The notes under the pieces were generated by a model. It worked only from the letters and a program-made list of their open reading frames with translations. It did not search any database and had not been told where the DNA came from. A stretch of DNA of 64,000 nt from Streptomyces hiroshimensis. Lineage in GTDB: Bacteria > Actinomycetota > Actinomycetes > Streptomycetales > Streptomycetaceae. The position numbers and the translations under genes were made by a program. Positions 42,083-51,795 of this stretch are shown here, one piece after another. The DNA is taken from contig NZ_BMUT01000015.1 of assembly GCF_014650335.1 (NCBI RefSeq), positions 6,309 through 70,308 of the forward strand, read 5' to 3'. Numbering within the stretch: position 1 is the first letter of the stretch; the number at the start of each line of letters is the position of its first letter.

Positions 42083-43624
42083 ATGCTCCTGGCCGATGTC
42101 GCCCGCGTGTCCGCCGAGGTGGCCGCGACGTCCGCGCGGTCGGAGAAGACCGCCCTGCTGGCGGGTCTCTTCCGCGGCGCGGACCCGCGGGAGGCACCGG
42201 TCGCCCTGACGTATCTGTCAGGGCGGCTGCCGCAGGGCAGGGTCGGCATCGGCTGGAGCGTGCTGCGGTCCTCCCCGGCGCCGGCGACCGCGCCCACGCT
42301 GACCGTGGCGGAGGTCGACCGCGCGGTCGACGGGATCGCCGCCGTGACCGGCAAGGGCGCACAGGCCGAGCGCAAGCGCCGGGTGGACGCCCTGATGGGC
42401 GCGGCCACCGAAGGGGAGCAGCGCTTCCTGCGGGGGCTGCTCGGCGGGGAGCTGCGGCAGGGCGCCCTCGACGCGCTCGCCGCCGAGGGGCTTGCGGCGG
42501 CCGCCGGCGCGGATCCCGCCGAGGTGCGCCGGGCCGTGATGCTGGGCGGCTCGCTCGCCGCGGTGGCGCGCGAGCTGCTGACCCGGGGCCCGCAGGCGCT
42601 GGCGGACTTCCGGCTGGAGGTGGGCCGCCCGGTGCTGCCGATGCTGGCGCACACCGCCAAGGACGTCGAGGAGGCGCTGGACCGGCTCGGGCCGTGCGCC
42701 GTCGAGGAGAAGCTCGACGGGATCCGCGTACAGGTGCACCGCACGGGCGATGCCGTGCGGATCTGGACCCGCAAGCTGGAAGAGATCACCGAGCGGCTGC
42801 CCGAACTGTGCCGGGTGGCGCGGGAGCTGCCGGTGTCGTCCGCGGTGCTGGACGGCGAGGTGATCGCCCTGGATGCGCAGGGGCGGCCGCGCCCGTTCCA
42901 GGAGACGGCGGGCCGGGTGGGTTCGCGGCTGGACGTGGCCGGGGCCGCGGTGACGGTGCCCCTGTCGCCGGTGTTCTTCGACCTGCTGGCCGTGGACGGC
43001 CGTGATCTGCTGGCACTGCCGGTGGCGGAGCGCCACGCGGAGCTGGCGCGGGTGGTGCCCGAGCCGATGCGGGTGCGGCGCCTGGTGGTCGCGGACCCGG
43101 CGGCGGCGGAAGCGCGCGCCGCGGCACGGGACTTCGCGGAGGCGGTGCTGCGGCGCGGCCACGAGGGCGTGGTCGTCAAGGCGCTGGACGCGCCGTACAC
43201 GGCGGGCCGACGCGGCGCCGCGTGGCTGAAGGTGAAGCCGGTGCACACGCTGGACCTGGTGGTGCTGGCGGCGGAGTGGGGGCACGGGCGGCGTACGGGG
43301 AAGCTGTCGAACCTCCATCTGGGGGCGCGGCGGCCGGACGGCTCGTTCGCGATGCTCGGCAAGACGTTCAAGGGCATGACGGACGCGATGCTGGCGTGGC
43401 AGACGGAGCGGCTGCAGGGGCTGGCGGTGAGCGACGACGGCTTCGTGGTGACCGTACGGCCGGAGCTGGTGGTGGAGGTCGCCTTCGACGGTCTCCAGCG
43501 GTCCTCCCGGTACCCGGCGGGGGTGACGCTTCGGTTCGCGCGCGTGGTCGGGTACCGGGAGGACAAGCGGGCGGAGGAGGCCGACACGGTGGATGCCGTG
43601 CTGGCCCTCGGTGCCACGGGGTGA
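42083..43624 (+). CDS. ATP-dependent DNA ligase
   Basis: 513 residues with archaeal/eukaryotic-type architecture: an N-terminal helical DNA-binding domain, nucleotidyltransferase motif I EEKLDGIRVQ with the adenylated Lys210, motif III-V elements (LDGEVIAL; HEGVVVKALD; WLKVKP) and a C-terminal OB fold. Complete without polymerase or nuclease domains. Streptomyces carry such accessory ligases beside NAD-dependent LigA. Its stop codon starts a 20-bp tandem duplication. Confidence 0.93.
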   Translation: MLLADVARVSAEVAATSARSEKTALLAGLFRGADPREAPVALTYLSGRLPQGRVGIGWSVLRSSPAPATAPTLTVAEVDRAVDGIAAVTGKGAQAERKRRVDALMGAATEGEQRFLRGLLGGELRQGALDALAAEGLAAAAGADPAEVRRAVMLGGSLAAVARELLTRGPQALADFRLEVGRPVLPMLAHTAKDVEEALDRLGPCAVEEKLDGIRVQVHRTGDAVRIWTRKLEEITERLPELCRVARELPVSSAVLDGEVIALDAQGRPRPFQETAGRVGSRLDVAGAAVTVPLSPVFFDLLAVDGRDLLALPVAERHAELARVVPEPMRVRRLVVADPAAAEARAAARDFAEAVLRRGHEGVVVKALDAPYTAGRRGAAWLKVKPVHTLDLVVLAAEWGHGRRTGKLSNLHLGARRPDGSFAMLGKTFKGMTDAMLAWQTERLQGLAVSDDGFVVTVRPELVVEVAFDGLQRSSRYPAGVTLRFARVVGYREDKRAEEADTVDAVLALGATG

Positions 43625-43661
43625 GGGCCGGCCTTACGGGTTGAGGCCCCGCCTTAGGGGT
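43622..43661. repeat. 20-bp tandem duplication holding the ligase and glycosidase stop codons
   Basis: TGAGG-type units at 43622-43641 and 43642-43661 match at all but four bases. The ligase TGA opens unit 1; unit 2 contains TTA at 43654-43656, the reverse-complement stop of the convergent glycosidase gene. Confidence 0.85.
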
Positions 43662-45651
43662 TGACGTTGACCGTGGCGGGGCACAGGCGCCGCGGCTTCT
43701 TGTCGTCCTTCAGCTTCGCGTCGACGCACCCGCCGGGCAGGCCCTCGTACGCCTTCGTGCCGAAGTTGGCGGTGACGGTGAGCGTGCCGTCGCCGAAGGC
43801 GGTGCGCTGGACGGTGCGGTCGCCGGTGAGGGTGCGGAAGTCCGTCATGGGCTCGGTGCCCGCCGCCTTGTGCAGGGGCGAGAAGTACTTCTGGAGGGCG
43901 GCGAGCTCGCTGCCCTGCCTCTCCAGGGAGTCGCCGCCGATGACGAAGTTGAGCGGGGTGTTGTAGAGCATCGCCAGCAGGGCGCGGTCCGTCTTCTGCT
44001 GCGGCAGCTTGTCGTAGGACAGCTCCCAGCGCTCGACGTTGACGAGGGAGTCGTGGAGGGCCGTCTCGTACAGCGGGACGCGGTAGGCCGGGTCGTACAT
44101 GGCCTTGGCGACGTCGGCCGGGAGCTCGGCGGGCTTGAAGAAGACGCCGGGTGCCTTGGCGGGGGTGTAGCCGCCCCACTTCTCCTTGTCGCGCTGGGCC
44201 GCCCACAGGCCGTCGTGGACGGGGGTGCCGGAGCCGTGGTCGTAGGAGAGCACCTCGTTGGCCCAGGCGCCCGCGGACTCCGAGCCGAGGGCGAGACGGT
44301 CGCCGTCGGCGAGGCGCTTCATGCGGGCGAGGCGGTTCGCGCGGTCGCGGGCTTTGGTCTGGGGGTGGGCGCTGCTGTGGTCGCGGTAGAGCTCGCCGGC
44401 CGCGTCGACGTCGAGGAAGTAGCTGTCGGCGCCGTTGGCGGTCATCTTGCGCGTGCGGTCGGCGAGGTAGTGGCGGGTGGGCTCGGCCTTCTCGAACGCC
44501 TCGGTGCTGAGGTAGCAGCCGCGGTCGTGGAAGCCGGGTTCGGGCGAGCCGTCGGCCCGCTGGACGCAGAAGTCGGGGTAGACCTTGTCCGGCCAGACGG
44601 AGGTGGGCGCGTCGGACTTCTGCGGGTCCTGGCCGTTGGCGAAGGAGTCGTAGGGGCCTACGAGGTAGCCGGCCTCCTTGGCGGCCTTGACGGCGGCCGG
44701 GGTCATGGGCTGGTCGTCGGCGTCGTAGCCGAGCCACATGCGGTCCACGCCCAGCGCGCGCAGCTTGCGGACGCCGTCGGCGGTACGGGCCTGGCCCCAG
44801 GTGTAGGCGTGGAAGGCGCCGAGCAGCTTCTCGTTCGCGGGGACGGCCTCCATCTTGCGCTTGAGGCTGCCGAGCTGCCCGTGCTCCTTGAGCCAGGCGC
44901 GGTAGTCCAGCGCGGGGGCGACCGGGGAGCCGTCGGTGAGGCTGAGGGCGACGGTGTAGTCGGTGGTGCCCTCGCCGCGGGAGAAGGCGTGGGCGGCGGT
45001 GGCGCGCAGCGTGCCCTTCTCGGAGGTGACGTCGAGCGTGGTGCCGATGTCGGTGGGGACGAGGTAGCTGACGCCGCTCCGGCCCGCGGACCAGCCCCAC
45101 AGGGGCAGCGTGAGGCCGGAGTCCATGGCGATGCTGCTGCCCGCGAGCTTGGCCCCGGGGCCGTTCCAGAACGTGTCGGCGGCGGGGATCGACAGCCCTT
45201 CGCCGCGCGGCAGCTGCAGGGCGGAGGCGGTCGAACCGGTGCCGGTGACGGGCCACTTCAGGGTGCGGTCCGCGGTGCCGGTGGAGCGGAAGGAGACGAG
45301 GAGCCTGCCCTTGTCCGCACGGGCGGTGACGGCGAGGCCGGTGCCGGGGTAGGTCCAGCGGGCGCCGTCCGCGGTGGCGGTGACGGCGCCCGGGGCGCCG
45401 GGGGCGGAGGCGGCCGGCGCGGAGAGCTCCACGGTGCCTGTGGCCGTGCGGGCGGTGACGCGCAGGGTGGCGGTGTCGACGGTGGCGGTGCCGCCGCGGA
45501 CGGGGATGTCCACCGACTGGCCGTGCACGCGGACGGCCTGGCCGGTCCCGGCTGCGGCGTGGGCGGGCTCGGCGAGGGTGATGCACGGGAGGGTGGCCGC
45601 CAGCACGACGGCGGCGGCGCGGGCGGTGCGGCAGGAGGTGAAGAAGTGCAT
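43654..45651 (-). CDS. Secreted glycoside hydrolase-like protein, family uncertain
   Basis: 665 residues: signal peptide (residues 1-33), a beta-sandwich N-terminal part, then a (beta/alpha)8-like barrel with candidate acidic catalytic residues in SYFLDVDAAGELY and LALGSESAGAW, and a C-terminal beta domain. Overall order recalls GH101/GH129 or DUF5696-type enzymes, but I cannot place it firmly. A Cys pair near the C-terminus (GGCVDAK, RRLCPA) may form a disulfide. No clear binding site precedes the ATG. Confidence 0.65.
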   Translation of the reverse strand: MHFFTSCRTARAAAVVLAATLPCITLAEPAHAAAGTGQAVRVHGQSVDIPVRGGTATVDTATLRVTARTATGTVELSAPAASAPGAPGAVTATADGARWTYPGTGLAVTARADKGRLLVSFRSTGTADRTLKWPVTGTGSTASALQLPRGEGLSIPAADTFWNGPGAKLAGSSIAMDSGLTLPLWGWSAGRSGVSYLVPTDIGTTLDVTSEKGTLRATAAHAFSRGEGTTDYTVALSLTDGSPVAPALDYRAWLKEHGQLGSLKRKMEAVPANEKLLGAFHAYTWGQARTADGVRKLRALGVDRMWLGYDADDQPMTPAAVKAAKEAGYLVGPYDSFANGQDPQKSDAPTSVWPDKVYPDFCVQRADGSPEPGFHDRGCYLSTEAFEKAEPTRHYLADRTRKMTANGADSYFLDVDAAGELYRDHSSAHPQTKARDRANRLARMKRLADGDRLALGSESAGAWANEVLSYDHGSGTPVHDGLWAAQRDKEKWGGYTPAKAPGVFFKPAELPADVAKAMYDPAYRVPLYETALHDSLVNVERWELSYDKLPQQKTDRALLAMLYNTPLNFVIGGDSLERQGSELAALQKYFSPLHKAAGTEPMTDFRTLTGDRTVQRTAFGDGTLTVTANFGTKAYEGLPGGCVDAKLKDDKKPRRLCPATVNVNP

Positions 45652-45858
45652 GGGGATGTGATAGCGAACGGAGGTAAGAGGGTTTTAAGAACTCCTCGTT
45701 GGACTCCTGCTGCATGCCTCGTTGCGCTCTGTTCCGCGGGTCCGGGCCCACCGTAAATGACTGGCGCGCATCGTGACATAGCGGGATGCTCCGGAGAGCC
45801 GGGGCCGACCGACGCGAACCCTGCGGTCGTGCTCCACCCGCCTGGAGAGGGAGCCGTG
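45652..45858. promoter_or_regulatory. Divergent intergenic region, glycosidase/carboxylesterase
   Basis: 207 bp between divergent starts. It contains an AT-rich patch (GAGGGTTTTAAGAACTCC region, 45685-45705) that could hold the promoters. No repeat or operator was recognised with confidence. Confidence 0.3.
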
Positions 45859-47397
45859 ATGACCGTTGCCGCATCAGAGCCGTCCGGGTCCCGGCCCGAA
45901 GTCCGCGCGGCGGCCGGGGCGCTGCGCGGCAGCCGGGAGGCGGGGGTGGCGGTCTTCCGCGGCATCCCGTTCGCCGAGCCGCCGGTCGGTCCGCTGCGCT
46001 TCGCCGCGCCCCGGCCGGTACGGCGGTGGGACGGAGTGCGCACAGCCGTGTCGTACGGGCCGCCGCCCCCTCAGGGCGGCCACTTCGGCATGGACGCGCT
46101 GGCCCGGGAAACGGCGGGCGACGACTGGCTGACGGTCAACGTCTGGTCGCCGGAGCCGGTCCCGGGCGCAGGGCTGCCGGTGATGGTGTGGATCCAGGGC
46201 GGCGCGTACGTGATCGGCATGTCCGGCCTTCCCGAGTACGACGGCGGCCGCCTGGCGCGGGAGGGCGGCGTCGTCGTGGTGACGTTCAACTACCGCGTGG
46301 GGCTTGAGGGTTTCGGGCAGATCGAGGGAGCGCCGGCCAACCGCGGCCTGCTCGACCAGATCGCCGCCCTGGAGTGGGTGCGGGACAACATCCGGGCCTT
46401 CGGCGGCGACCCGGACCGCGTCACGGTCTTCGGCCAGTCGGCGGGCGCCGGATCGGTCGCCGCGCTGCTGGCGATGCCGCGCGCGGCCGGGCTCTTCGTC
46501 CGGGCCGTCGCGCAGAGCGTTCCGGGCACGTTCTTCTCGCCGGAGCTCGCCGCCGACATCGCCGCCGCCTGTGCCGCCGAGCTGGGGCTGAAGCCCACGG
46601 TGGCCGGCCTGGCCGCGGTGACCCCGGAACGGCTGTCCGCCGCCGGTGACGCGGTCGGCGCCGAGACGGCCCGGTGGGCGGATCGCTGGGGGCCGATCGC
46701 GCACAAGTCGATCCCGTTCGCGCCGGTCGTCGACGGCGATGTGCTGCCGTCCGCTCCCTGGCAGGCCCTGGCCGGTGGCGCCGCCCGGGACGTCGCACTC
46801 CTCGTCGGCCACACCCGCCACGAACAGCGGCTGCTCACCGCGCTCGAAGGCCTGCTGGGGCAGGTGACACAGGAGCAGGCGGAGGCCGCCCTGCGCGTCT
46901 TCGGCCCCGGCCCGGACGGCGCACGCCGCTACCGCGACGGCTTTCCGGACGCCGGACCGGACGAGCTGTACGAACTGGTCCACTCCGACTGGCTGTTCCG
47001 CATGCCGAGCCTCCACCTCGCCGAGGCGCGGGCCGCGGCCGACGGCCGCACCCACGTCTACGAGCTGACCTGGGACGCCCCGGGCATGGGCGGTGTTCTC
47101 GGCGCCTGCCACGGCCTCGACGTGCCGCTCGTCTTCGGCAACCTGGACCGCGGCCAGCCTGCCGCGCTGATCGGCGAAGGCCCGCCCCCGGAGGCGGAGG
47201 AGCTGTCCGCCCGCATGCGGGCCGCCTGGACGGCGTTCGCCGCCCACGGCGACCCCGGCTGGCCCCCGTACGACTCCGGCCGGCGCCTCGTGCAGCTCTT
47301 CGGCGCGCGGCCGGACGTCGCCGCCTACCCGGAGGAGACGTCCCGCCTGATCTGGCAGGACCACACCTTTCCCGTCCTGCCGCTGACCGGCCCGTAG
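45859..47397 (+). CDS. Type B carboxylesterase (cytosolic, no signal peptide)
   Basis: 512 residues, same superfamily as the enzyme at 40.4 kb but without a signal peptide. Oxyanion region IQGGAYV, nucleophile S194 in FGQSAGA (GQSAG replaces the common GESAG), and GVLGACHGLDVPLVF around the catalytic His. ATG 45859 has GGAGAGGG upstream; GTG 45856 is immediately adjacent. Substrate unknown. Confidence 0.88.
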   Translation: MTVAASEPSGSRPEVRAAAGALRGSREAGVAVFRGIPFAEPPVGPLRFAAPRPVRRWDGVRTAVSYGPPPPQGGHFGMDALARETAGDDWLTVNVWSPEPVPGAGLPVMVWIQGGAYVIGMSGLPEYDGGRLAREGGVVVVTFNYRVGLEGFGQIEGAPANRGLLDQIAALEWVRDNIRAFGGDPDRVTVFGQSAGAGSVAALLAMPRAAGLFVRAVAQSVPGTFFSPELAADIAAACAAELGLKPTVAGLAAVTPERLSAAGDAVGAETARWADRWGPIAHKSIPFAPVVDGDVLPSAPWQALAGGAARDVALLVGHTRHEQRLLTALEGLLGQVTQEQAEAALRVFGPGPDGARRYRDGFPDAGPDELYELVHSDWLFRMPSLHLAEARAAADGRTHVYELTWDAPGMGGVLGACHGLDVPLVFGNLDRGQPAALIGEGPPPEAEELSARMRAAWTAFAAHGDPGWPPYDSGRRLVQLFGARPDVAAYPEETSRLIWQDHTFPVLPLTGP

Positions 47398-47442
47398 CGC
47401 AGGCCGGCCGTAGCTCAGACCGGCCCCGTAGTGCAGGCCGGC
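47393..47442. repeat. Three degenerate 16-bp repeats over the esterase stop codon
   Basis: CGTAGCGCAGGCCGGC (47393-47408, containing the TAG stop) is followed by close copies at 47409-47424 and 47427-47442. The convergent ABC transporter gene ends 34 bp further on. Confidence 0.8.
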
Positions 47443-47475
47443 TCGCGCCGAGCGTCCGTCACCGCCGGGCGCCCG

Positions 47476-49365
47476 TCACCGGTCCTGGGACAGCTTGTAC
47501 AGCTCCGCGAAGAGCCCGCCCCCGACGGATAGTTCCTCGAAGGTGCCCTCCTCCACGACGCGGCCGCCGGCGAGGACGACGATGCGGTCGGCGATGCGGG
47601 TGTTGGTCAGGTTGTGCGTGACGAACACCGCGGCACGGCCCGCGGCGAGCTCCTTGAAGCGGCTGATGACGGTGTGCTCGGCGCGCGGGTCCATCGCGGA
47701 CGTGGGCTCGTCGAGGACGAGGACGGCCGCCTCGCGGTAGAAGGCGCGCGCCACGGCGAAGCGCTGCCACTGGCCGCCGGAGAGGTCGTGGCCGCCCCAG
47801 AACGACTTGGCGAGGAGGGTGTCCATGCCGTCCGGGAGGCCGTCGAGGACGCTGTCGGCGCCCGCGGCGCGGGCCGCCGCGCGCACCAGGTCGTCGCCGC
47901 CGCGGGGCTGGCCCAGGGTGATGTTCTCGCGGGCCGCCATCGGCCAGCGCGTGTAGTCCTGCGGGACCAGTCCGACGCGGGACCAGACGTCCTGCGGGTC
48001 GGTGTCGGCGAGGTCGGTGCCGTCCCAGGTGACCCGCCCCGCGGTGGGCAGGTACAGCCCCGTCAGCAGCCGGGAGAGGGTGGTCTTGCCGGAGCCGTTC
48101 TCCCCGACCAGTGCGACGAGTTCGCCCGAGCGCAGGGTGAAGCTCACGCGGTCCAGGGCGGGTCTGCCGGACGGGGCGCCGGGGTGGCGGAAGGAGACCT
48201 CGTGGGCGCGGATCTCCCGGGGCCCGTCGGCTGCGAGCCGCAGCGGACCGCGTACGGCCCTCAGCTCCTTGGCCAGGTCCAGGAAGGCCTGCCAGTCCTG
48301 GAGGTAGAGCGAGGTGCGGAAGAGCCGGGCCCCCGCCATGACCAGGGACGTCAGGGCGGCCGTGGAGGCCCGTACGGCGACGACCGCGGTGGCGGCGACC
48401 GCCAGGCCCATGGCGCCGCCGAGGACCAGCGCGCCGACGGTCAGCCAGGTGAGCGCGAGCATGATGCCGGAGCCCGCCGCGCCGCAGAGCGTCACCAGCA
48501 GCACGCGCGGGGCGGCCGCGCGGTGCCGGGTGCGGATCCGGGCGGTGAGGTGCGCGTACCACTGGCGCAGGTACGGGGCCATGGTGCCGGCCCGGATCTC
48601 GGCGGCCATGTGCCGTTCGGTGCTGTAGCGGCGCAGGATGTAGCGCAGGCGGTTGTCGGCGAGGCTGGTGTGGGCGGCACGGTGGGCGATGCGGGCCGCG
48701 GCGACGGCGGCGGCTCCCTTGGGCAGCACGGCGAGCGCCAGCAGGGGCAGCAGCAGGGGGTTCAGGGTGGTGAGCACCGCCGCCGCGGCGATCAGCTGGG
48801 CGACGGCGGAGAGCAGCACCTGGGCGTCGGTGATCAGGTCCTGGGTGGCCTGGGCGCCCGTGCCGGCGGCCTGCAGGGCGTCGTTGAAGCCGGGCCGGTC
48901 GTAGGCGGTCAGCTCGACCTCGGGGGTGTCGGCCAGGATGCTCTCGTCGGCCAGGGCGGTGACCTCGGGGGCCAGCCGGAGGGCCGCGTACTGGGCTGTG
49001 GCTTCCGCGCAGGCGCGCACGGCTGCGGCCGCGGCGGCGAGGGTGAGCGCGGGCAGCGCGGCGTGCAGGTGCTCCGCGGCCGTGCCCGGGCCGAAGAGTC
49101 CGGTCATGACGCGGGCGGTGGCGGCGAGCGCGACCGCCGCGGCCACGGCCGCCAGACACTGGGCGAGCAGTATCTGCACCATGGCCGCCCGGTCCGCGGC
49201 CCACCCCAGCCGGGCCGCCCGGCCGAGGACGGCCGGCAGCCGGCCCGCCATCTGCCGCAGGCTCGCGGAGGCCACGCGGTGGAAGTGCGGGTCGTCCCAG
49301 CCGAGGTCGAGCTCCGGCTGCGCGGCGGGGGTGGGGATGCGCGGGGCGGCGGTGTTCGTCGTCAC
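47476..49365 (-). CDS. ABC exporter, fused membrane and ATPase domains
   Basis: 629 residues: six transmembrane helices (about residues 60-340), then an ABC ATPase with Walker A GENGSGKTT, signature LSGGQWQR, and Walker B AVLVLDEPTSAMD. A half-exporter of the type used for peptides such as lanthipeptides, without a C39 leader-peptidase domain. The GTG at 49363-49365 is the start; an ATG 6 bp upstream runs into a stop after three codons. Placed downstream of the sulfotransferase and beside the YcaO genes, it probably exports the cluster's product. Confidence 0.88.
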   Translation of the reverse strand: MTTNTAAPRIPTPAAQPELDLGWDDPHFHRVASASLRQMAGRLPAVLGRAARLGWAADRAAMVQILLAQCLAAVAAAVALAATARVMTGLFGPGTAAEHLHAALPALTLAAAAAAVRACAEATAQYAALRLAPEVTALADESILADTPEVELTAYDRPGFNDALQAAGTGAQATQDLITDAQVLLSAVAQLIAAAAVLTTLNPLLLPLLALAVLPKGAAAVAAARIAHRAAHTSLADNRLRYILRRYSTERHMAAEIRAGTMAPYLRQWYAHLTARIRTRHRAAAPRVLLVTLCGAAGSGIMLALTWLTVGALVLGGAMGLAVAATAVVAVRASTAALTSLVMAGARLFRTSLYLQDWQAFLDLAKELRAVRGPLRLAADGPREIRAHEVSFRHPGAPSGRPALDRVSFTLRSGELVALVGENGSGKTTLSRLLTGLYLPTAGRVTWDGTDLADTDPQDVWSRVGLVPQDYTRWPMAARENITLGQPRGGDDLVRAAARAAGADSVLDGLPDGMDTLLAKSFWGGHDLSGGQWQRFAVARAFYREAAVLVLDEPTSAMDPRAEHTVISRFKELAAGRAAVFVTHNLTNTRIADRIVVLAGGRVVEEGTFEELSVGGGLFAELYKLSQDR

Positions 49366-49538
49366 CGGGTCATGGTGTCGTCACACCGGGTGCCGCGTGG
49401 CGGAACTCTCCGGTCGGTGGCCCTTTAGGAGGAAGAGGAGGAGAGGAGGAAGGGACGGTGCAAGCCAGTTCGCCGGCGTCCGGAAACGGCCGGATGTCTT
49501 CGGCGACGTGGACGCGGTCCGGACGGATGTCCTCGCGC
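49366..49538. promoter_or_regulatory. Intergenic region with 29-bp polypurine tract
   Basis: 173 bp between the sulfotransferase and exporter genes. 49427-49455 on the plus strand is 29 consecutive purines made of AGGAGG-like blocks, which could favour triplex/H-DNA. No gene is visible. Confidence 0.5.
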
Positions 49539-50255
49539 TCACCGCGCTCTCTCACCGTCGACCGGCACGCGCGCGTAGACGTTGGTGTGGTTGGTGTGCG
49601 GGAAAGGCTCGCCGGGGACGGGGACGCCGAGGAAGGGCGCCAGCCGCTCGTAGCCCTGCCCGGCGGTGATGTCGAGGACCAGCAGGTCGCCGGGGCGACC
49701 GGCGAAGTGGCGGAGCACCTCGGCGGTGTGGCGGCGGGCGACCGTACGGAACCGCTCGGCGTGGAACTCGTGGCTCGCGTAGACGGCGGCGCGCAGGAAG
49801 CGCTGCAGCTGCGGATAGACCTCGTCCAGGCCGGCCTTGCCGTCGATCGAGGGTTTCCAGTGGGTGCGACAGGAGGTCAGCCAGCCCTCCTCCTCGCGGA
49901 CGGTGAGGATGAACTTGGCTCCCGGCCAGGCCCGGTCGAGGTCCTGGTAGTACGGCACGACGGTGATGTCGGTGATGCCGTCGCGGTGGTCGAGCAGCGG
50001 GAAGCGGGCGGTGCCGGCGAGGAGCGCCGCGTAGGTGTCCGGGTCGGCCGGGTAGTGGGCCACGTCGAAGCCGAGCGTGCGCAGGGCGACGGTCAGCGAC
50101 AGGGTGCCGGTGCGCGACAGGCCGATGCCGAAGATCTTCGGCCGGGCGGCGGCGCGGGGCGGCGGGCCGGGGCGGGGGACGGGACCGGGTACGGGTGCGG
50201 GTACAGGACCGGGTACGGGTGCGGATCCGGGGCGGACTACGCGTTCGGGTGTCAT
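49539..50255 (-). CDS. Sulfotransferase family protein
   Basis: 238 residues. PAPS-binding 5' phosphosulfate loop KIFGIGLSRTGTLSL (residues ~40-54) and a 3'-phosphate region around VREEEGWLTSCRTHW; matches the Sulfotransfer_4-type family. The first ~35 residues are Pro/Val repeats (PVPGPVPAPVP) from a hexanucleotide-like expansion. ATG at 50253-50255 with GAGGAGG upstream. Divergent from ycaO; together with the oxygenase it could sulfate a hydroxylated peptide or sugar. Confidence 0.8.
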   Translation of the reverse strand: MTPERVVRPGSAPVPGPVPAPVPGPVPRPGPPPRAAARPKIFGIGLSRTGTLSLTVALRTLGFDVAHYPADPDTYAALLAGTARFPLLDHRDGITDITVVPYYQDLDRAWPGAKFILTVREEEGWLTSCRTHWKPSIDGKAGLDEVYPQLQRFLRAAVYASHEFHAERFRTVARRHTAEVLRHFAGRPGDLLVLDITAGQGYERLAPFLGVPVPGEPFPHTNHTNVYARVPVDGERAR

Positions 50256-50438
50256 GTCGAGCGGCCTCCTCGCGGGGGGGCGGGACGGTACGGCGCCCGG
50301 CGGCCCGCGCGCCGTGGTCACCGTGCCGGATCACACGGAATTGTCAACGGCGCGCCGAACGGCCGGAATTCACTGCCGGGGCGGCGGTTGCGCCGGGTGC
50401 CGTTGTGCTGACGCTGCGCCTTTGGTCCAATCGAGGCG

Positions 50439-51755
50439 ATGACCACACCGCACCCGGACGCCCCGGGAGACGCGCCGTCCCCGGACGGCTCCGGCCGTGC
50501 GCAGCGCTGGCGGCCCGAGGTGTTCGCCCCGTTCGCCGAGAGCCCGGGCGTGGTCTTCGCCCGCACGGCCGCGCGGTCACCGCAGTTCGGCCGGACGAGC
50601 GCGAGCGGCGCGGACCGGGTCCTCGTCGGCAGCGCCGCCGGCGACGACCGCGGCGACGTCGCGCTGCGGGCCCGGGGCGAGTTGCTGGAGCGCATGGGCA
50701 ACGTGCTGGCGGGGCGGGCCGCCGAGAGCGCGGCGCGCTGGGTGGGCGACTACGACGGCTGGCGGCGGCGCGGGGTGCCCGCCCTGGACCCGGCGGAGCT
50801 CGGCGACGGCACGGAGGGGGCGGCCGGGTCGGCTGGGACGGCCGGGCGGGCGGTGCGCCAGCTGTGGGTTCCGGCCCGTTCCGTGCTCACCGGCGACGAA
50901 CTGCTGGTCCCGGCGGGCGAGGTGTTCCTCCAGCACCGCCCGCCGCCCGGCTGCGGCACGACGTCGGGGGCGGGCTCGACGGGCCTGGGCGCCCACCCGG
51001 ACCGGACGGCGGCGGCCGCTCACGCGGCCCGTGAGCTCCTCGAACGCGATGCGATCCGGCGCAGCTGGTACGGAACCGGCGCCCCTCCGCCGCGCGCCGT
51101 CCCCGCGGAAGACCTGCTGCCAGGGCCCGTACGGACGCTGCTCACCGCCCTGGGGCTGCGCGCCACGCTCCTGATGCTTCCTTCCCCGGCCGGCACGGAG
51201 TGCGCCGTGGTCTGCGTCCACGGCGGCGCGGACGGCCGCCCCGGCCAGAGCTTCGGCGCCCGCTGCGCGGCGGCGGGCGACTCCGCGGCGACGGCGGCCG
51301 GGGCCGCCTACGAGGCGCTGATGGTGCGCTGGAGCATGACCAGCCCCGTGGCCCTGCGCACCTGGGAGGGCTGGACCGGCCGCACCCCGCCCCGCACGGC
51401 TCTGGAACACGCCCTGTGGGTCTTCCACGGGCAGGACGCGCTGGGGCACTGGACGGGGCGGGAACGGGGCACAGCGGGGGCGGACGCGCCCGGCGACGGG
51501 CAGGGCGGCGGCCCGGCGGGCGCGGCCGGAGCCCCGAACGGGCGGGGCGCCCGCGAGAGGCGGTCGCCGGAGCCGTCCGGCGGACTCGCCGCGCTCGCCG
51601 CGCACACCGGCGGCGACGTGCTGCTCGTGGACACCGACACCCCCGGCATCCGGGCGGAAGGCGTCTGCGTGGTGCGGGTGATCGCCCCCGGCGCCCGTCC
51701 CCTGCCCGCCGACGACAGCCGGATACCCGGCGCGCTCCCCCATCCCTTCGGCTGA
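50439..51755 (+). CDS. Stand-alone YcaO-domain protein (RiPP backbone-modifying enzyme)
   Basis: 438 residues. YcaO landmarks: TGLGAHPDRTAAAAHAARE, LLERDAIRRSWYG (Mg/ATP-binding helix) and the C-terminal SRIPGALPHPFG resembling the proline-rich YcaO tail. YcaO enzymes phosphorylate peptide amides, giving azolines, thioamides or amidines. No E1-like/ocin-ThiF partner and no TfuA gene are nearby, which argues against azole clusters and resembles bottromycin or streptamidine-type amidine clusters. A Gly/Ala-rich insertion lies around residues 345-380. First gene of a plus-strand unit with two methyltransferases. Confidence 0.85.
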   Translation: MTTPHPDAPGDAPSPDGSGRAQRWRPEVFAPFAESPGVVFARTAARSPQFGRTSASGADRVLVGSAAGDDRGDVALRARGELLERMGNVLAGRAAESAARWVGDYDGWRRRGVPALDPAELGDGTEGAAGSAGTAGRAVRQLWVPARSVLTGDELLVPAGEVFLQHRPPPGCGTTSGAGSTGLGAHPDRTAAAAHAARELLERDAIRRSWYGTGAPPPRAVPAEDLLPGPVRTLLTALGLRATLLMLPSPAGTECAVVCVHGGADGRPGQSFGARCAAAGDSAATAAGAAYEALMVRWSMTSPVALRTWEGWTGRTPPRTALEHALWVFHGQDALGHWTGRERGTAGADAPGDGQGGGPAGAAGAPNGRGARERRSPEPSGGLAALAAHTGGDVLLVDTDTPGIRAEGVCVVRVIAPGARPLPADDSRIPGALPHPFG

Positions 51756-51795
51756 CGGCCCACAAGGCCGGCCGACCGCGAGAAAGGGCTCGACG

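Noticed and set aside
50439..51755. Azole/thiazole (TOMM) cluster
   Set aside because: No E1-like, ocin-ThiF or dehydrogenase partner, and the candidate precursor has no Cys, Ser or Thr.
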